The translations under genes and the position numbers were made by a program. From assembly GCA_016987375.1 (NCBI GenBank), contig PJRA01000309.1:71623-105203 (forward strand): a stretch of 33,581 bases of DNA, in the 5' to 3' direction. The stretch is from Brachionus koreanus (lineage: Eukaryota > Rotifera > Eurotatoria > Ploima > Brachionidae). This document shows positions 10,345 to 20,568 of the stretch, one piece after another. How positions within the stretch are numbered: the first letter of the stretch is position 1; each line of letters opens with the position of its first letter. The notes below the pieces were generated by a model, which worked only from the letters and a program-made list of their open reading frames with translations, did no database searches and was not told the origin of the DNA.

Positions 10345-12171
10345 ATGCCGCAAAATTCTGAACCAAGCGAAACAGCCGTGAGCGAAACAGTCACTACAGA
10401 GCAACCATCTTTGTCTTCGACTCTGACCTTAGAAGCTCTAAAAGTATTAAAAGAATCACAGCAACAACATGGTCTGCGTCACATGGACTACCAGCGCTAC
10501 AGGTCTTACTGCTCGCGTCGTGTCCGCCGAGTTCGAAAGACTCTACACGTTCAGTGTGGTCAACGCAAGTATCAAAAAAGAGAGTTGACAGAAGACGATC
10601 TAACTGACTCGAAAATTTTGCTAATTCCTCTGTTTCAGGCCGAGAGAGCCTGGTCCTATGCCATGCAGCTCAAACAAGAAGCTAATAGCGAGCCGCGTAA
10701 ACGATTTCATTTGCTCAATCGACTTAGAAAAGCCATCAGACATGCCAATCAGCTTGAAAAGCTGAGCCAGTCGGTCAAATGCGATGCTAGAACAAAACTT
10801 GAGGCTCAAGGCTATCAGGCTTTGATGCAAGGACTTTTCAATTTTGAAATGCAAAAGTGGAAAGAATCATTGGAAAATTTTATTTTAGCCAAGAATATTT
10901 ATGAAAAGTTGTCATTAGCTCTCAAAGGAGACGATTCACAAATTTATTACAATCAAAAGTGTGAGGAAATCGAACCCAATTTAAGATATTGTAACTACAA
11001 ACTAGGAGACAAAAGTGCTCAGAAAGATCTCATCAATTTGAAACTAAAGTCAATAGCTGGCTCGGAATTGTCCGAAACAATAGACAACTTAATTTCGGAG
11101 ACAAAAGAAAAACAAGTGATCACATTTTCAGAAGTAAGCTGGCGCAACAAAATAGCATTACAAATAAAAAATGAAAAAATTCGCTTTTTTCTATCTAATG
11201 TTCAAGAGTATGAAAAACAATTGCACACAACTGAAAATTTTGATTCCAAAATGAAAATTTATGAAAGTATTCTTAAAGAATCAGTTGACACTATTCAAAT
11301 AGTGCGCGATGAACTCAAACTAGATCCGTTGTTTCAGAAAATTCAAAAAGGCGCTTCACTTCAATTAGACGACAAGCCGTCCAATTTGCTTCTTCTATTT
11401 GCCTATTTGTCTTGGACAAGAATTAACAAGACAATTGAGAGAAATTTACTTATGCTCGATGTGTACACATCGCAATTGGGCAGCTCTAGTCAAGTAGACG
11501 ATGGATCTAAGGTTAAAAATGTTAAACCACAAGACATAGTTCGTTTGTATGACATTATAATACAAAATTACACCGATATGGCCCAATTGCCGGGACTCAT
11601 AGCCGATCAGGATTACCAAAATGACTCTGAGATCACTGTTCTATTCTACAAAACATTTAGAGCCTATTACATTAGCTTATTTTATTTGGCTATAAAAAAA
11701 TACCAAGAAGCTATCGGATTTTGTTTCAAAGTGGATGGTTATTTGAAACAGTTCGATTTGATGACTAAACAAATGAAAAAAACTGAGCTGAAAATTGATG
11801 AAATGAAATCAAAATTGGAAAAATTGAGAACCGATTTGGAGCAGTTTAAATTCAAGCTTCAGGCTGAGGCTTTGCTTGAGGACAAAATGGAGGACTTAAG
11901 CTTAAAGGAACAAGAGCAAAATAAGGAAAAATTGGAGAAAATTCCGCTTACTGACCGATTGGATATTTATCTCGAAGATTCTAGTTTGTGCACACAAGCC
12001 AATGTGGCTCGTTTGACACTCAATTTTGAACCTATTCCTTGCAAACCATTGTTCTTTGATTTAGCTCTGAATCATTTAGAATTGCCCAATTTGGATGACA
12101 AAATTGAACAAAAACAACAAGCTCAACAAGGAGTCAAAGGTTTTTTCAAAGGATTTTTTGGTTTTAAATAA
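10345..12171 (+). CDS. SRP68: signal recognition particle subunit SRP68
   Basis: SRP68 binds the S-domain of SRP RNA and, through its C-terminus, SRP72; SRP delivers secretory nascent chains to the ER. One exon of 608 aa, close to the vertebrate length of about 620. The N-terminal RNA-binding domain (about 30-240) shows the near-invariant stretches SQQQHGLRHMDYQRYR, YCSRRVRRVRKTL, ERAWSYAMQLKQEAN and PRKRFHLLNRLRKA. The C-terminal SRP72-binding part has CKPLFFDLALNHLELP and ends KGFFKGFFGFK, as in other animals. The coiled-coil-like region at 470-520 is lysine/glutamate rich. It is intronless although nearly every neighbour of comparable size is split. AATAAA signals follow at 12204 and 12221. 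Confidence 0.95.
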   Translation: MPQNSEPSETAVSETVTTEQPSLSSTLTLEALKVLKESQQQHGLRHMDYQRYRSYCSRRVRRVRKTLHVQCGQRKYQKRELTEDDLTDSKILLIPLFQAERAWSYAMQLKQEANSEPRKRFHLLNRLRKAIRHANQLEKLSQSVKCDARTKLEAQGYQALMQGLFNFEMQKWKESLENFILAKNIYEKLSLALKGDDSQIYYNQKCEEIEPNLRYCNYKLGDKSAQKDLINLKLKSIAGSELSETIDNLISETKEKQVITFSEVSWRNKIALQIKNEKIRFFLSNVQEYEKQLHTTENFDSKMKIYESILKESVDTIQIVRDELKLDPLFQKIQKGASLQLDDKPSNLLLLFAYLSWTRINKTIERNLLMLDVYTSQLGSSSQVDDGSKVKNVKPQDIVRLYDIIIQNYTDMAQLPGLIADQDYQNDSEITVLFYKTFRAYYISLFYLAIKKYQEAIGFCFKVDGYLKQFDLMTKQMKKTELKIDEMKSKLEKLRTDLEQFKFKLQAEALLEDKMEDLSLKEQEQNKEKLEKIPLTDRLDIYLEDSSLCTQANVARLTLNFEPIPCKPLFFDLALNHLELPNLDDKIEQKQQAQQGVKGFFKGFFGFK

Positions 12172-12203
12172 ATTTGTTCTTCATAGTTTTATTATTATTT
12201 TAA

Positions 12204-12226
12204 AATAAAGTTTTAAGCCGAATAAA
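12204..12226 (+). terminator. poly(A) signals of SRP68
   Basis: Two AATAAA hexamers (12204-12209 and 12221-12226) lie 33-50 bases after the SRP68 stop and are followed by an A-rich run. This is the usual place for a cleavage and polyadenylation signal. Confidence 0.5.
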
Positions 12227-12386
12227 ATAAAAAAAAACGCTTTCAATTTTTCTAGAATAAATTTTTTTGACACGTTTTACGTACAATCAATAAATATGTT
12301 CACTTGAATTAGTTTTTATATCCTAATTCTAAGCTTTAAAAAAAATATTCAACTTAAAAGAAAAAATAATTTAATTTTGAGATAGA

Positions 12387-13501
12387 ATGCTGGTTAAGCT
12401 ACTTTTTTTGGCCTTGATCAAACAATCTTGGACAAATTTGACTCTCGATCTTGACCAAATAAACACAGACACATTGACTGAACAAGATTATTTTAATCAA
12501 AATCGACATGTTATTCTAGTAGCTTGTACTTTTATTTGTTATCAAATTATTTAAAAATTTTACTATTCATATTTTGTTTAGTAAATCCAAATTCAAATTC
12601 TTTGGACAACAAGAAAGTGAATGCGTTGAATGAGCTCAAGCGTACAGTGGATGAGACCAACAACAATGAGGCGATTTCTATAAAAATTCATGCCATTAAA
12701 GATGAAAAATTTACAAGAAAATATTCTATTCTAAGATTTCCTCAGCTTGTTTTCTTTAGGGATAGTCGTCACGTTATGTATAAGGGTGAATTAAAATCAG
12801 ACGATTTATTAGAATGGTTTGAAACGTACAAAGATAAAAAAAGTGTTGATTTGTCTGATTCGACCTTTGAACATGATACACAGGCATCTACTGGGGCCAC
12901 TACTGGCGACTGGTTTGTTTTGTTGTAAGCATCTAATTTTAATTAAAAAAAAAATTCATAAATATTGATTAACTAATTGTTGAATCTAAAGTCACAAGAC
13001 AGATTGTAAATTATCAAGTATGATAGAGCCGAGTTGGGAAGAAGCATCAATGAGACCTGAGAACCGAGTCATATTTGCCTATGTAAACGTTGATCAAAAT
13101 CCACATTTAATGCAACGATTTACCATTAACAATTCACCTAGTTTTCTTCTGTAAGACAAAAAATAAGACAGGAACTATATATCCAAATCTTTTATTTTAT
13201 TTTAAGCTTTCGGCAAGGATTTATTTATAGATACGAAATTGGCAAGTATGATGTGGATAGCTTGATTTCGTTTAGCTCAAAATGGTACAAAAATGTCAAA
13301 AGTGAGAAAGTGCCTGTTGAAAAAAGTTGGTTCGATCGAACTATTGATTCAATTGTTAGAGTTTTAAAGCAACAAGAAATAAACTACTTTTATGTCTTAA
13401 TAAGCTCAGTATCAACTTTACTTATAATTATAATAATTGCTATTTTGTTAATTAGAAATCAAAAAAGCCATAAACCTAAAAGTTTAAATAAATTTGATTA
13501 A
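12387..13501 (+). CDS. PDI-like transmembrane thioredoxin-fold protein lacking CxxC
   Basis: Four exons join in frame: 12387-12525, 12582-12924, 12992-13150 and 13207-13501 (introns 56, 67 and 56 bp), giving 311 aa. Layout: a signal peptide (about 1-16), a first thioredoxin-like domain (VILVALNP ... LRFPQLVFFRD), a second (DWFVLFHKTDCK ... VIFAYVNVDQNP ... NNSPSFLLFRQG), then a membrane helix of Ile/Leu near the C-terminus and a basic tail. Both domains keep the cis-proline loop, but neither has a CxxC. The second has a lone Cys166 where the WCxxC motif should be, so oxidoreductase activity is unlikely. The family context (TMX/PDI) suggests an ER folding or client-binding role. I cannot assign an orthologue. 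Confidence 0.75.
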
Positions 13502-13881
13502 ATAAATTAAAAATTAAAAAAAAATGTTCACTTTAAAAAATTAATTTAAAACATTTATTACTGAAAAAAATTTTTTTTTTTTTGTTACCTGTATAAATTA
13601 GATTAGAAATAGTAATTTTATTTTTTATCTACTTAATACTTATTTATTATAATAAATTTTAATCAATTTGATGAAAATGAGTAAAAAAATTAGAAATAAA
13701 AAATAGGGAATAAGATTGCTAGTATACAAGTTAAAGCTAATTTAAAGTCTTTAATGTCTTATCATGAGTAAGTTTAATTTTAATTTGAATAAAAATTTAT
13801 AATATTTATTTTTTTAAATAAATGAATAAAATAGCTTAATTTATTCTATTTTGATTTAGTAATTTTACTAGAATTTTATAA
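13502..13881. other. non-coding interval
   Basis: AT-rich spacer of 380 bp between two plus-strand genes. AATAAA-like strings close to 13501 may end the upstream transcript. No further gene is seen. Confidence 0.5.
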
Positions 13882-14442
13882 ATGGATCAAAGGCGAAATA
13901 ATGCTACTAGGACTAATTTAACTGAAGAGGATATTGAGTTTATTATAGCGAATACAGACTTTGAGAGAGATCAAATACTCGAATGGCATGAAGAATTTAG
14001 AAAAAAATGTCCAAATAATCGTTTGAATAAAGCTAATTTTATAAAATTTTACAAAAGCCTTATACCTGGTGATTCACCAGCTGAGAATAATTTTTGTGAA
14101 CATGTATTCAGTGCTTTTGATACAGATAACAACGGCTATATTGATTTTAGCGAGTTTTTGATAGCCTTCTGGATTCGTGCCAAAGGTTCATTGAAAGAAA
14201 AACTTAGCTGGCTGTTTGACATTTATGACATAGACAAATCTAACTATATTACTCCTTGGGAATTGTCCAGAATGCTTAAATTGGTCTTGAGCATGAAAAA
14301 CATAAGCGATGATCCTTATTCTCTGGCCAAACAAATATTTGATGATATAGACCGAAGCAAAGATGGTCGACTGACCAGACATGAATTCATTGCCGGATGT
14401 ACAAAATATGAAAAATACAGAAATCTTTTTGCACCATTTTGA
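13882..14442 (+). CDS. neuronal-calcium-sensor-like EF-hand protein
   Basis: Single exon, 186 aa, the size of recoverin/neurocalcin/NCS-1 proteins. It has four EF-hands in the family arrangement. EF1 is degenerate with the characteristic Cys-Pro (KKCPNNRL). EF2 (DTDNNGYIDFSE), EF3 (DIDKSNYITPWE) and EF4 (DRSKDGRLTRHE) have usable calcium loops, although EF3 has Asn at loop position 6, where Gly is usual. Such proteins translate calcium signals into effects on kinases, channels or guanylate cyclases. Unusually, the N-terminus is MDQRRNN rather than MGxxxS, so the myristoylation glycine used for the calcium-myristoyl switch is missing. An unseen 5' exon could supply it. A poly(A)-like AATAAA is near 14544. 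Confidence 0.8.
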   Translation: MDQRRNNATRTNLTEEDIEFIIANTDFERDQILEWHEEFRKKCPNNRLNKANFIKFYKSLIPGDSPAENNFCEHVFSAFDTDNNGYIDFSEFLIAFWIRAKGSLKEKLSWLFDIYDIDKSNYITPWELSRMLKLVLSMKNISDDPYSLAKQIFDDIDRSKDGRLTRHEFIAGCTKYEKYRNLFAPF

Positions 14443-15635
14443 ATTATTTTTTTTTATTTCACTATCAATTTTCACTTATCTATTAAAGATTTTATTTAAT
14501 TTTAAAAAATGTTTGATATTCTGTAATCATTTATGTTTTCATGAATAAAAATATTATGAAATCTTAATTTTTTTAAAACCCAAAAATCAGATGCATTAAT
14601 TCACTTACTCTTTTGTTTATAAAAAAAAATTTTTTAATAGTTCATCATTAAACTACAATGGACAATCACTTGATCAAAAAAGAATAAAGCTCACAAGTAT
14701 GTCAAAATGACATCTAAACTTGTGAATTATTTTCTTAGTAAAATAATTTAGCTATTTACGTGAATTAAATTTTATTTTATTATTTAGATAAAATTGTATT
14801 GTGAATTTTGGAACAAAAATAAAATTTAAAATTAAAACTTCTAAAAAACAGTCTGCAAAATTTTTTCGGTTGAAATAAAGTTTGCATCGCCCAAATTTAG
14901 CTTGTGCAAAGTATTTGTATGACTAAATTTTAAGAGATACAGACTTGATAGATTCTGCAGAACACTTTTTAAACCCATTTAGAAAACAGCTTTGTTTTTG
15001 TTTTTTAGATTCAAAATTCAAAATGCTTATTAAATAAATGAATAACGATAAGTTCAATTTTAGTAAAAAAAACAAAATTTTTTTGTCCGTTCGTAAAAAG
15101 TTATTTTTTTATTACGTAATGAAAAAAATTTTTGTGAGAAAAAATTAAAAGTTAAAATATTTCCAAAAAAAGCTCTTAAAATTTTGTTTTTTAAAAAAAA
15201 AATTTTAAAAATATAATCTTTTTTATTTTATTCAAGTCTATGCTGATTATTTACCTTTTTTAAATTACCGGTTTAAATCATAGTTATTCTATTGTTGATT
15301 CTATTTTAAAAGCTAGATAATAAACAAGCTGGTGTTTAAGAATTTTCGAAACCTCGTCAAAAATTCTTATATTTGTAACCGGTTGACTCGTCTATTTGTC
15401 TAAGTCATGTATTTAGAGATATTGAGAAAATCGTATAACTTTTGAGAAAATATAAGTTTTAAATTGTTTATTGTAAAAAAAAGTAAATGGCTTGTTGAAC
15501 GAATGACAAAATCTAACGTTCACTGTTCATTTAAATAAAACCAGTTTTGGTGATATTCTCAGCAACAAAAAATTAATATAAATAAAATAAAATAATTTTT
15601 TATTTTTTAAAATTAAAAAAAAATATTATTTTAAA
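14443..15635. other. non-coding interval before the SLC17 gene
   Basis: About 1.2 kb of A/T-rich sequence. I see no conserved coding stretch. A patch near 15330-15420 is less AT-rich but has no open frame of note. It presumably includes the SLC17 promoter. Confidence 0.45.
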
Positions 15636-17453
15636 ATGTTTGGTCCAAATGGTCCTCCGTTTTTCATCAGCTGTCGTTTTATGATAGCAGTTCTGGTCTT
15701 TTTTGCTTACACAATTCAATACATGCACAAAGTGGACCTTTCAGTTGGCATTGTTTGCATGATTAACAACACTTGGCTCTCTAGCACCAAAATTGAACTC
15801 AACTCAACAGAAAATGATGAAAATTGTTTATTTGATTTAACAAAAAAAGATACTGAAAATGACGGACCATTTGAATGGTCACCAGATATACAAGGTCTAG
15901 TTTTGGCATCGTTTTTTTGGGGTTATTTGATAACAGAGATTCCAGGCGGTTGGCTTTCAATGCGTTTTGGCAGCAAAATAGTAATTCTAGTTGGAGTTGG
16001 AATTTCATCAGTGGCTACTTTATTGATGCCAATTGGAGCTAAAGGTCATTACGGTGTTTTGATTGTTCTAAGAATAATTGCTGGGCTGGCACAAGGAGTT
16101 ATGTGGCCTGCAATGGCCTCTTTATGGACACAATGGACCCCGCCAGCGGAACGCTCCAAGTTAATTGGCTTCGGCAATTCAGGATCTCAAGCTGGCAGTG
16201 TTGTTGCTCTGCCTCTAGGCGGCTTTTTGTGCGTAAATGGTTTTGATGGTGGCTGGGGGTCAATTTTTTATATATTCGGCATTGCCGGCATTGTATGGTG
16301 TATTGTTTGGTTTATACTTAGCTCGGATTCTCCGGCTACAAATAGATTCATTAATGAAAATGAGAAAAACTATATTCTTAAAGAAACAGAGGAAATTGTA
16401 TCCTCATTCAATGAACATGAGTCTTTAAGCGTAAAAATTAAATATTTAATTTTTTTTTAAATTAGTTTAAAAATTTGATTTTTTACTTTTGACTAGAATA
16501 CACCATGGAAATCAATATTCAGCAGCAAAGCTTGCCTTTCAATTTTTGTCACACATTTCTGCAATAATTGGGGTACTTATACATTCTTGACAAATATACC
16601 ATCTTATATGAAAGATGTTCTTAAATTTGACATTAAATCTGTAAAGATATAAAAAAAAGAATTTGAGAATATTTTAAAAATTTTATTTTTTAAGAATGGC
16701 TTATTGTCAGCAGTTCCATATTTATGCTTTGGACTTACAACCATTATATCAAGTAATTTAGCAGATATTGCTTTGCGCAAGACTCGCCTGAGTCGAACAA
16801 TATTGAGAAAAGTAGCCAACAGCTTGGCAAATTTAGTTCCAATGGGAGCCGTAATCGGCCTGGCATTTGTGAGTTGTAGAGAACCGGCTGTGGGTGTTGT
16901 TTTGTTGTCGATTGGCCTAGCGTTTACTGGTTTTGGTTATGGAGCAGGTTTTATGGTCAATTCGAACGACGTTGCTTCTGGCTATGCTGGAATTGTTTTC
17001 GGTATTTCAAATACTTTTGCCACCATACCAGGCATTATAAGCCCTTATCTAGTTGGAGTCATTACAAAAAATGTAAATAGAAAAAATAATGAAAATTTAT
17101 TTTATTAATTAGAATTTATTTTATTTTAGAAATTACAATCCGAGTGGAGAATTGTGTTTTTTATTTCAGCAGCAATGTATTTAATATCGGCACTTTCGGC
17201 TATTTTTTTTTGCTCCGGTGAAACGGAAACCTGGGCCAAAAAGACTCCCATACAGCGCAAAACCGAAAAGAGTTTGAAAAATTTGCGATCAATCGGTGTC
17301 AATTTGGATCTGGAACAACATGGTATTTCTATGGACAATGTTAGAAGCTTACACAAAAGTATGGCCAATTTACAAAAAGCCGGATCTCAACCACGCATTA
17401 AAAAAGTTATTACAGTTACTCTTGAAGAACCAAATTTTGATATTGAAAATTAA
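15636..17453 (+). CDS. SLC17-family anion transporter (sialin/vesicular glutamate transporter-like)
   Basis: SLC17 members are major-facilitator transporters of organic anions (sialic acid, glutamate, urate) or phosphate in lysosomal, vesicular or plasma membranes. Four exons in phase 0: 15636-16430, 16497-16640, 16695-17072 and 17130-17453 (introns 66, 54 and 57 bp), giving 546 aa. Signs are an N-terminal helix, a glycosylatable loop after HKVDLSVGIVCMINNT, the GYLITEIPGGWL motif, RIIAGLAQGVMWPAMASLW, then CNNWGTYTFLTNIPSYMKDV and NGLLSAVPYL. About 12 membrane helices can be counted. The C-terminal tail (about 485-546) is hydrophilic. Substrate cannot be set from the sequence. It converges on the PAN-CAP gene with only 60 bp between the stops. 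Confidence 0.88.
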
Positions 17454-17513
17454 AAATTTAAATCTAATTTTTTTTAAAATTTATTTCTAAATAAAATATG
17501 AAAAAAATTTATT

Positions 17514-18463
17514 TTATTTTGGTAGAACATTTTCTGGAAATCTTCCCAAATAGTTTCCTGGTGGAGTATAATTACAAACACCAAAAGTTTTTCCATCTTT
17601 AATTGATATACCACAACCTAATTTAGTAGAAGTTTTCCATACAACTTGGGTAAAGTGGCCTGTTTCTATTTTGACAGAAATAGTTAAGAAAATATATTTA
17701 AAAACTTTAATTTGAAATTACCTGAAGAAAAGCCTGGGTTATTGTAATCATAAGCAGATATTTCATCATACCACATTTTGACAAACTGTCTACCAAACGA
17801 AGCACAATCAGTTGAAGCTGAACTAAACCATAAGGCTAAATTTTCACCGTAACCAGGAGTTTTACTGTGAACAAGTGTTTTGATTTCATTACCAAGTTTG
17901 CTTGCATATGCTGTTGCAATACTAATAACCTCTGAGTCCAAAGTCAGTGGCGGAGCATGATGCATAGCACGATAACTATTGTGAGCTTCTAATGCTGCGG
18001 AATTGAATTGAGCATTGCAATCAGCAAAAGAATCAAATGTTGTCGTTGTTGTGGTTGAGTCAGAGGTTGATGAAGCTGAAGGTGTACTTCTAGTAATTGC
18101 AGTATAACTAGATGTTGTTTCTGAGACGGGAGATGGCGGTGTCGTTATGGAAAAAGTAGTGTAAATAGGAGATGAATGGTGTATAGTACCAGAGAATATT
18201 GGTCCAGGTGATCCATTAACTATTAGACTCACTGAATGTTTTAGCCAACAAGCTCTATTAAATATCAAATAAGTCCAAGCATTGCATCTTTCAGTAGTGG
18301 CACAAAGCTGACAACAAGCGTCCACTGATGGTACAATTGTTGGTATTGAAAACAAATCATTGCCATAATAGTCAACATTATACAATATTGAACATGTTTG
18401 CGAATGAGCTCTATTAGCAACACTCAATAGACCAATGTAAAAAATAAGTAATAAATATTTCAT
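17514..18463 (-). CDS. secreted PAN/apple-CAP domain protein
   Basis: Two exons, 18463-17722 and 17659-17514, with a 62-bp phase-1 intron, give 295 aa. A signal peptide (1-21) precedes a PAN/apple-like module with C50-x3-C54-x5-C60-x11-C72. A Ser/Thr/Pro-rich linker follows (about 97-143, including six Thr in a row), likely O-glycosylated. A CAP/SCP domain fills 148-295. The CAP signatures are HNSYRAMHHAPPL (161), HSKTPGYGENLAL (199), GHFTQVVWK across the splice, and CNYTPPGNYLG near the end. CAP proteins are extracellular, with roles from defence to lipid binding. The CAP part resembles the GAPR-1/PR-1 type. The PAN-linker-CAP order is unusual to me. The role is not inferred beyond extracellular. 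Confidence 0.85.
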
Positions 18464-19134
18464 CTTATTCTATCAATTTGAAATAAAAATCCAAAAACTT
18501 AATAACTTATATTCGCTTAATGTGTAACATTATATTTAGAAACTAGGAATTTTTATATTTACATCTTAAATCCGAGTGAGAAAAAAAATTGAATTTTTTT
18601 AAAGTAATTCAATAACTTTAATTTAAAAATTAATTTAAATTTCAGTCCATATTTTTAGTTTTTTTTCTTTTTTTTTGTTGTAATAAAGTATTAATTTTCA
18701 TTTCAAGGTTTAAGCTAATCAAATTTTACTATAAAAATTTTTTCAAAATTACTATCAAATTTTTGTTTAAAATAAAATTTTATTTTAAAAATATTAAAAA
18801 ATAAACCATCTAATAAAAATTGTTTGTTTTTTTGAATGTTGATTCAAAAGCCATTTTTCTCTGTAAAAAAAAAAAGATTAAAAAATTTTAAAAATTAGGA
18901 AGAAAAAATTTTTTTTAATTTATTCTAAAGCATCGAGGAGGGTATAAAGCTTAGTTAAGTGCACACATAGGACTAATTATGGCTAATTAAATCTACATTT
19001 AAAGAATATTTATTCTACAATAGTCAAAATTACGCTCTAATATTTTAATTATGTACTTAAAGATCCTGAACGAAACGTGGCTAAAAATGCTTTAACAGTC
19101 TTTAAACACAGTGAAATCAAATTTAATAAAAAAT
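18464..19134. other. non-coding interval
   Basis: AT-rich spacer between the PAN-CAP start and the calaxin stop, both on the minus strand. It should contain the PAN-CAP promoter and the calaxin 3' UTR. No gene recognised. The small open frame at 19077-19307 is antisense to calaxin. Confidence 0.45.
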
Positions 19135-19801
19135 TCAAATTTCAAATTTTTTTTGACATAAAATTACTTTGTGGTCGGGCAAGCATTGACCGAAGCACTC
19201 AAGGAGCAACGGATCAGCAAGAACTGAATCATGAAAATCTTGGAAAGAAAGTCGACTGTCGTGATCTTTGTCCATTTTTCTCAAAGCAATTTCAACTAGA
19301 TCTTTGATGCCCTCGTCTGGGTCTTCTTCTGACGGCTGCTTAATAATACTTGTCTTTAGCATTTGAAACATTTCCTCTCTTGAAATGTAACCGTCTCCAT
19401 TCAAGTCGTATACAGTGAACGCATAGCGTATTTTTTCCTCATTTGTTCCTCTTAAAAAAATGGACAGTCCTTCGACCCATTCGGTCATGCTTATGTAGCC
19501 GTCATTGTCTCGATCAAAAGCGCGAAAAACACGGTCCATTAGTATATCGTCAGTCATGTCAAACGAGTTGTGCAATACATCGCGAAATTTCAGTCTGTCC
19601 ATTCGGTCTTGGTTTTTTGTTATTGTTTTGTATATGTTCAAAAGAGCCTCAATTTCGCTTTTACCAACTTGAAAAGAAAATAAAAATTAAAAATTTTTAC
19701 AAAAAAAATTGAAAAATTTTTATACAATGAACTTTTTTGGCGCACAAATCATCAATTGCCACTTGTACCGCCTTTCTAGTTATGTGATGTGCTGTGGTCA
19801 T
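19135..19801 (-). CDS. CLXN: calaxin, ciliary dynein calcium sensor
   Basis: Calaxin (EFCAB1) binds outer-arm dynein and its docking complex and tunes ciliary beating to calcium. Two exons, 19801-19726 and 19667-19135, with a 58-bp phase-1 intron, give 202 aa (human 211). The first exon starts at [10 protein letters not shown], and the join [17 protein letters not shown] matches the family. EF-hand loops are [24 protein letters not shown] and [12 protein letters not shown]. The last has Ser at loop position 6, where Gly is usual. The highly conserved block [20 protein letters not shown], written here as two overlapping short motifs [12 protein letters not shown] and [13 protein letters not shown], is nearly identical to vertebrates. 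It indicates motile cilia or flagella. Confidence 0.93.
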
Positions 19802-20568
19802 TTTACTAGTGTAATAAGCAAAAACCCGTCTTAGTAATAATTATTTAGTTTAGCTTAAAATTTATTTTCGAATCTTGGCTTAGCTTTATAGCTTTGTTGT
19901 CATGGAAACCTTTCAAAACTTCTCAATGTAATAATTATATTGAAAAATTTTTGAATTTTAATTGGGCTTCAATAAAATTTTGTTTTGAAAAATATTTTTT
20001 TTATTATTTATTAAAAACTTAAGTAAATTTAAAAATTAAATATAAATTTTTTTTTTGTTAATCAACGGAAGATTGTTAAAAAATTTATATGCTTAATTTT
20101 TTTCTTTAATTCTAAAATTTAAACTTTTAATAAATGAAAACTAAAAATTAAAAATTAAAATATTAAAAGCTGCATTTTATTTTGAACAAAATTGAATTTC
20201 TTCGATTGAAAACATAACTAACCCTTGGAAATTGTCAAAAATGTTTAATTTCATATTTTAGTTAATTTAATTTTTGGAGTCCTAGACAGTTCTACTTTGT
20301 TTTAAAAAAACGAGTTCAAAATCTTATTAAACTCTAAAAAAAAATAATATAATTTACTTTTCAAGCTTTTTTCAGGCGGATATTATTTTGTTTTTTTCTC
20401 TTAATTCATAACTTTACTATTTCAATTAATTGTCGAATTTTTAAGTTAAATTTTATTTTTTTGTCCTATTATGATGAATGTCTAACTATTTAATAGCTTG
20501 GTCCATTATATTTAAAAAAATTTTTTTCATAATGTGAAATTATTTATTTGTATTTAGGAAATAAAAAA
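19802..20568. other. non-coding interval
   Basis: Spacer between divergent calaxin (minus) and the PAN-EB gene (plus). It is extremely AT-rich, with no coding sequence or recognised RNA. Promoters for both genes are expected here. Confidence 0.45.

Noticed and set aside
10621..10854. Minus-strand open frame inside SRP68
   Set aside because: Shadow of the conserved SRP68 N-terminal domain.
18930..19060. Possible small RNA near the less AT-rich patch GAGGAGGGTATAAAG
   Set aside because: No recognisable spliced-leader, snRNA or snoRNA motif (Sm site, boxes C/D or H/ACA) and no convincing hairpin.
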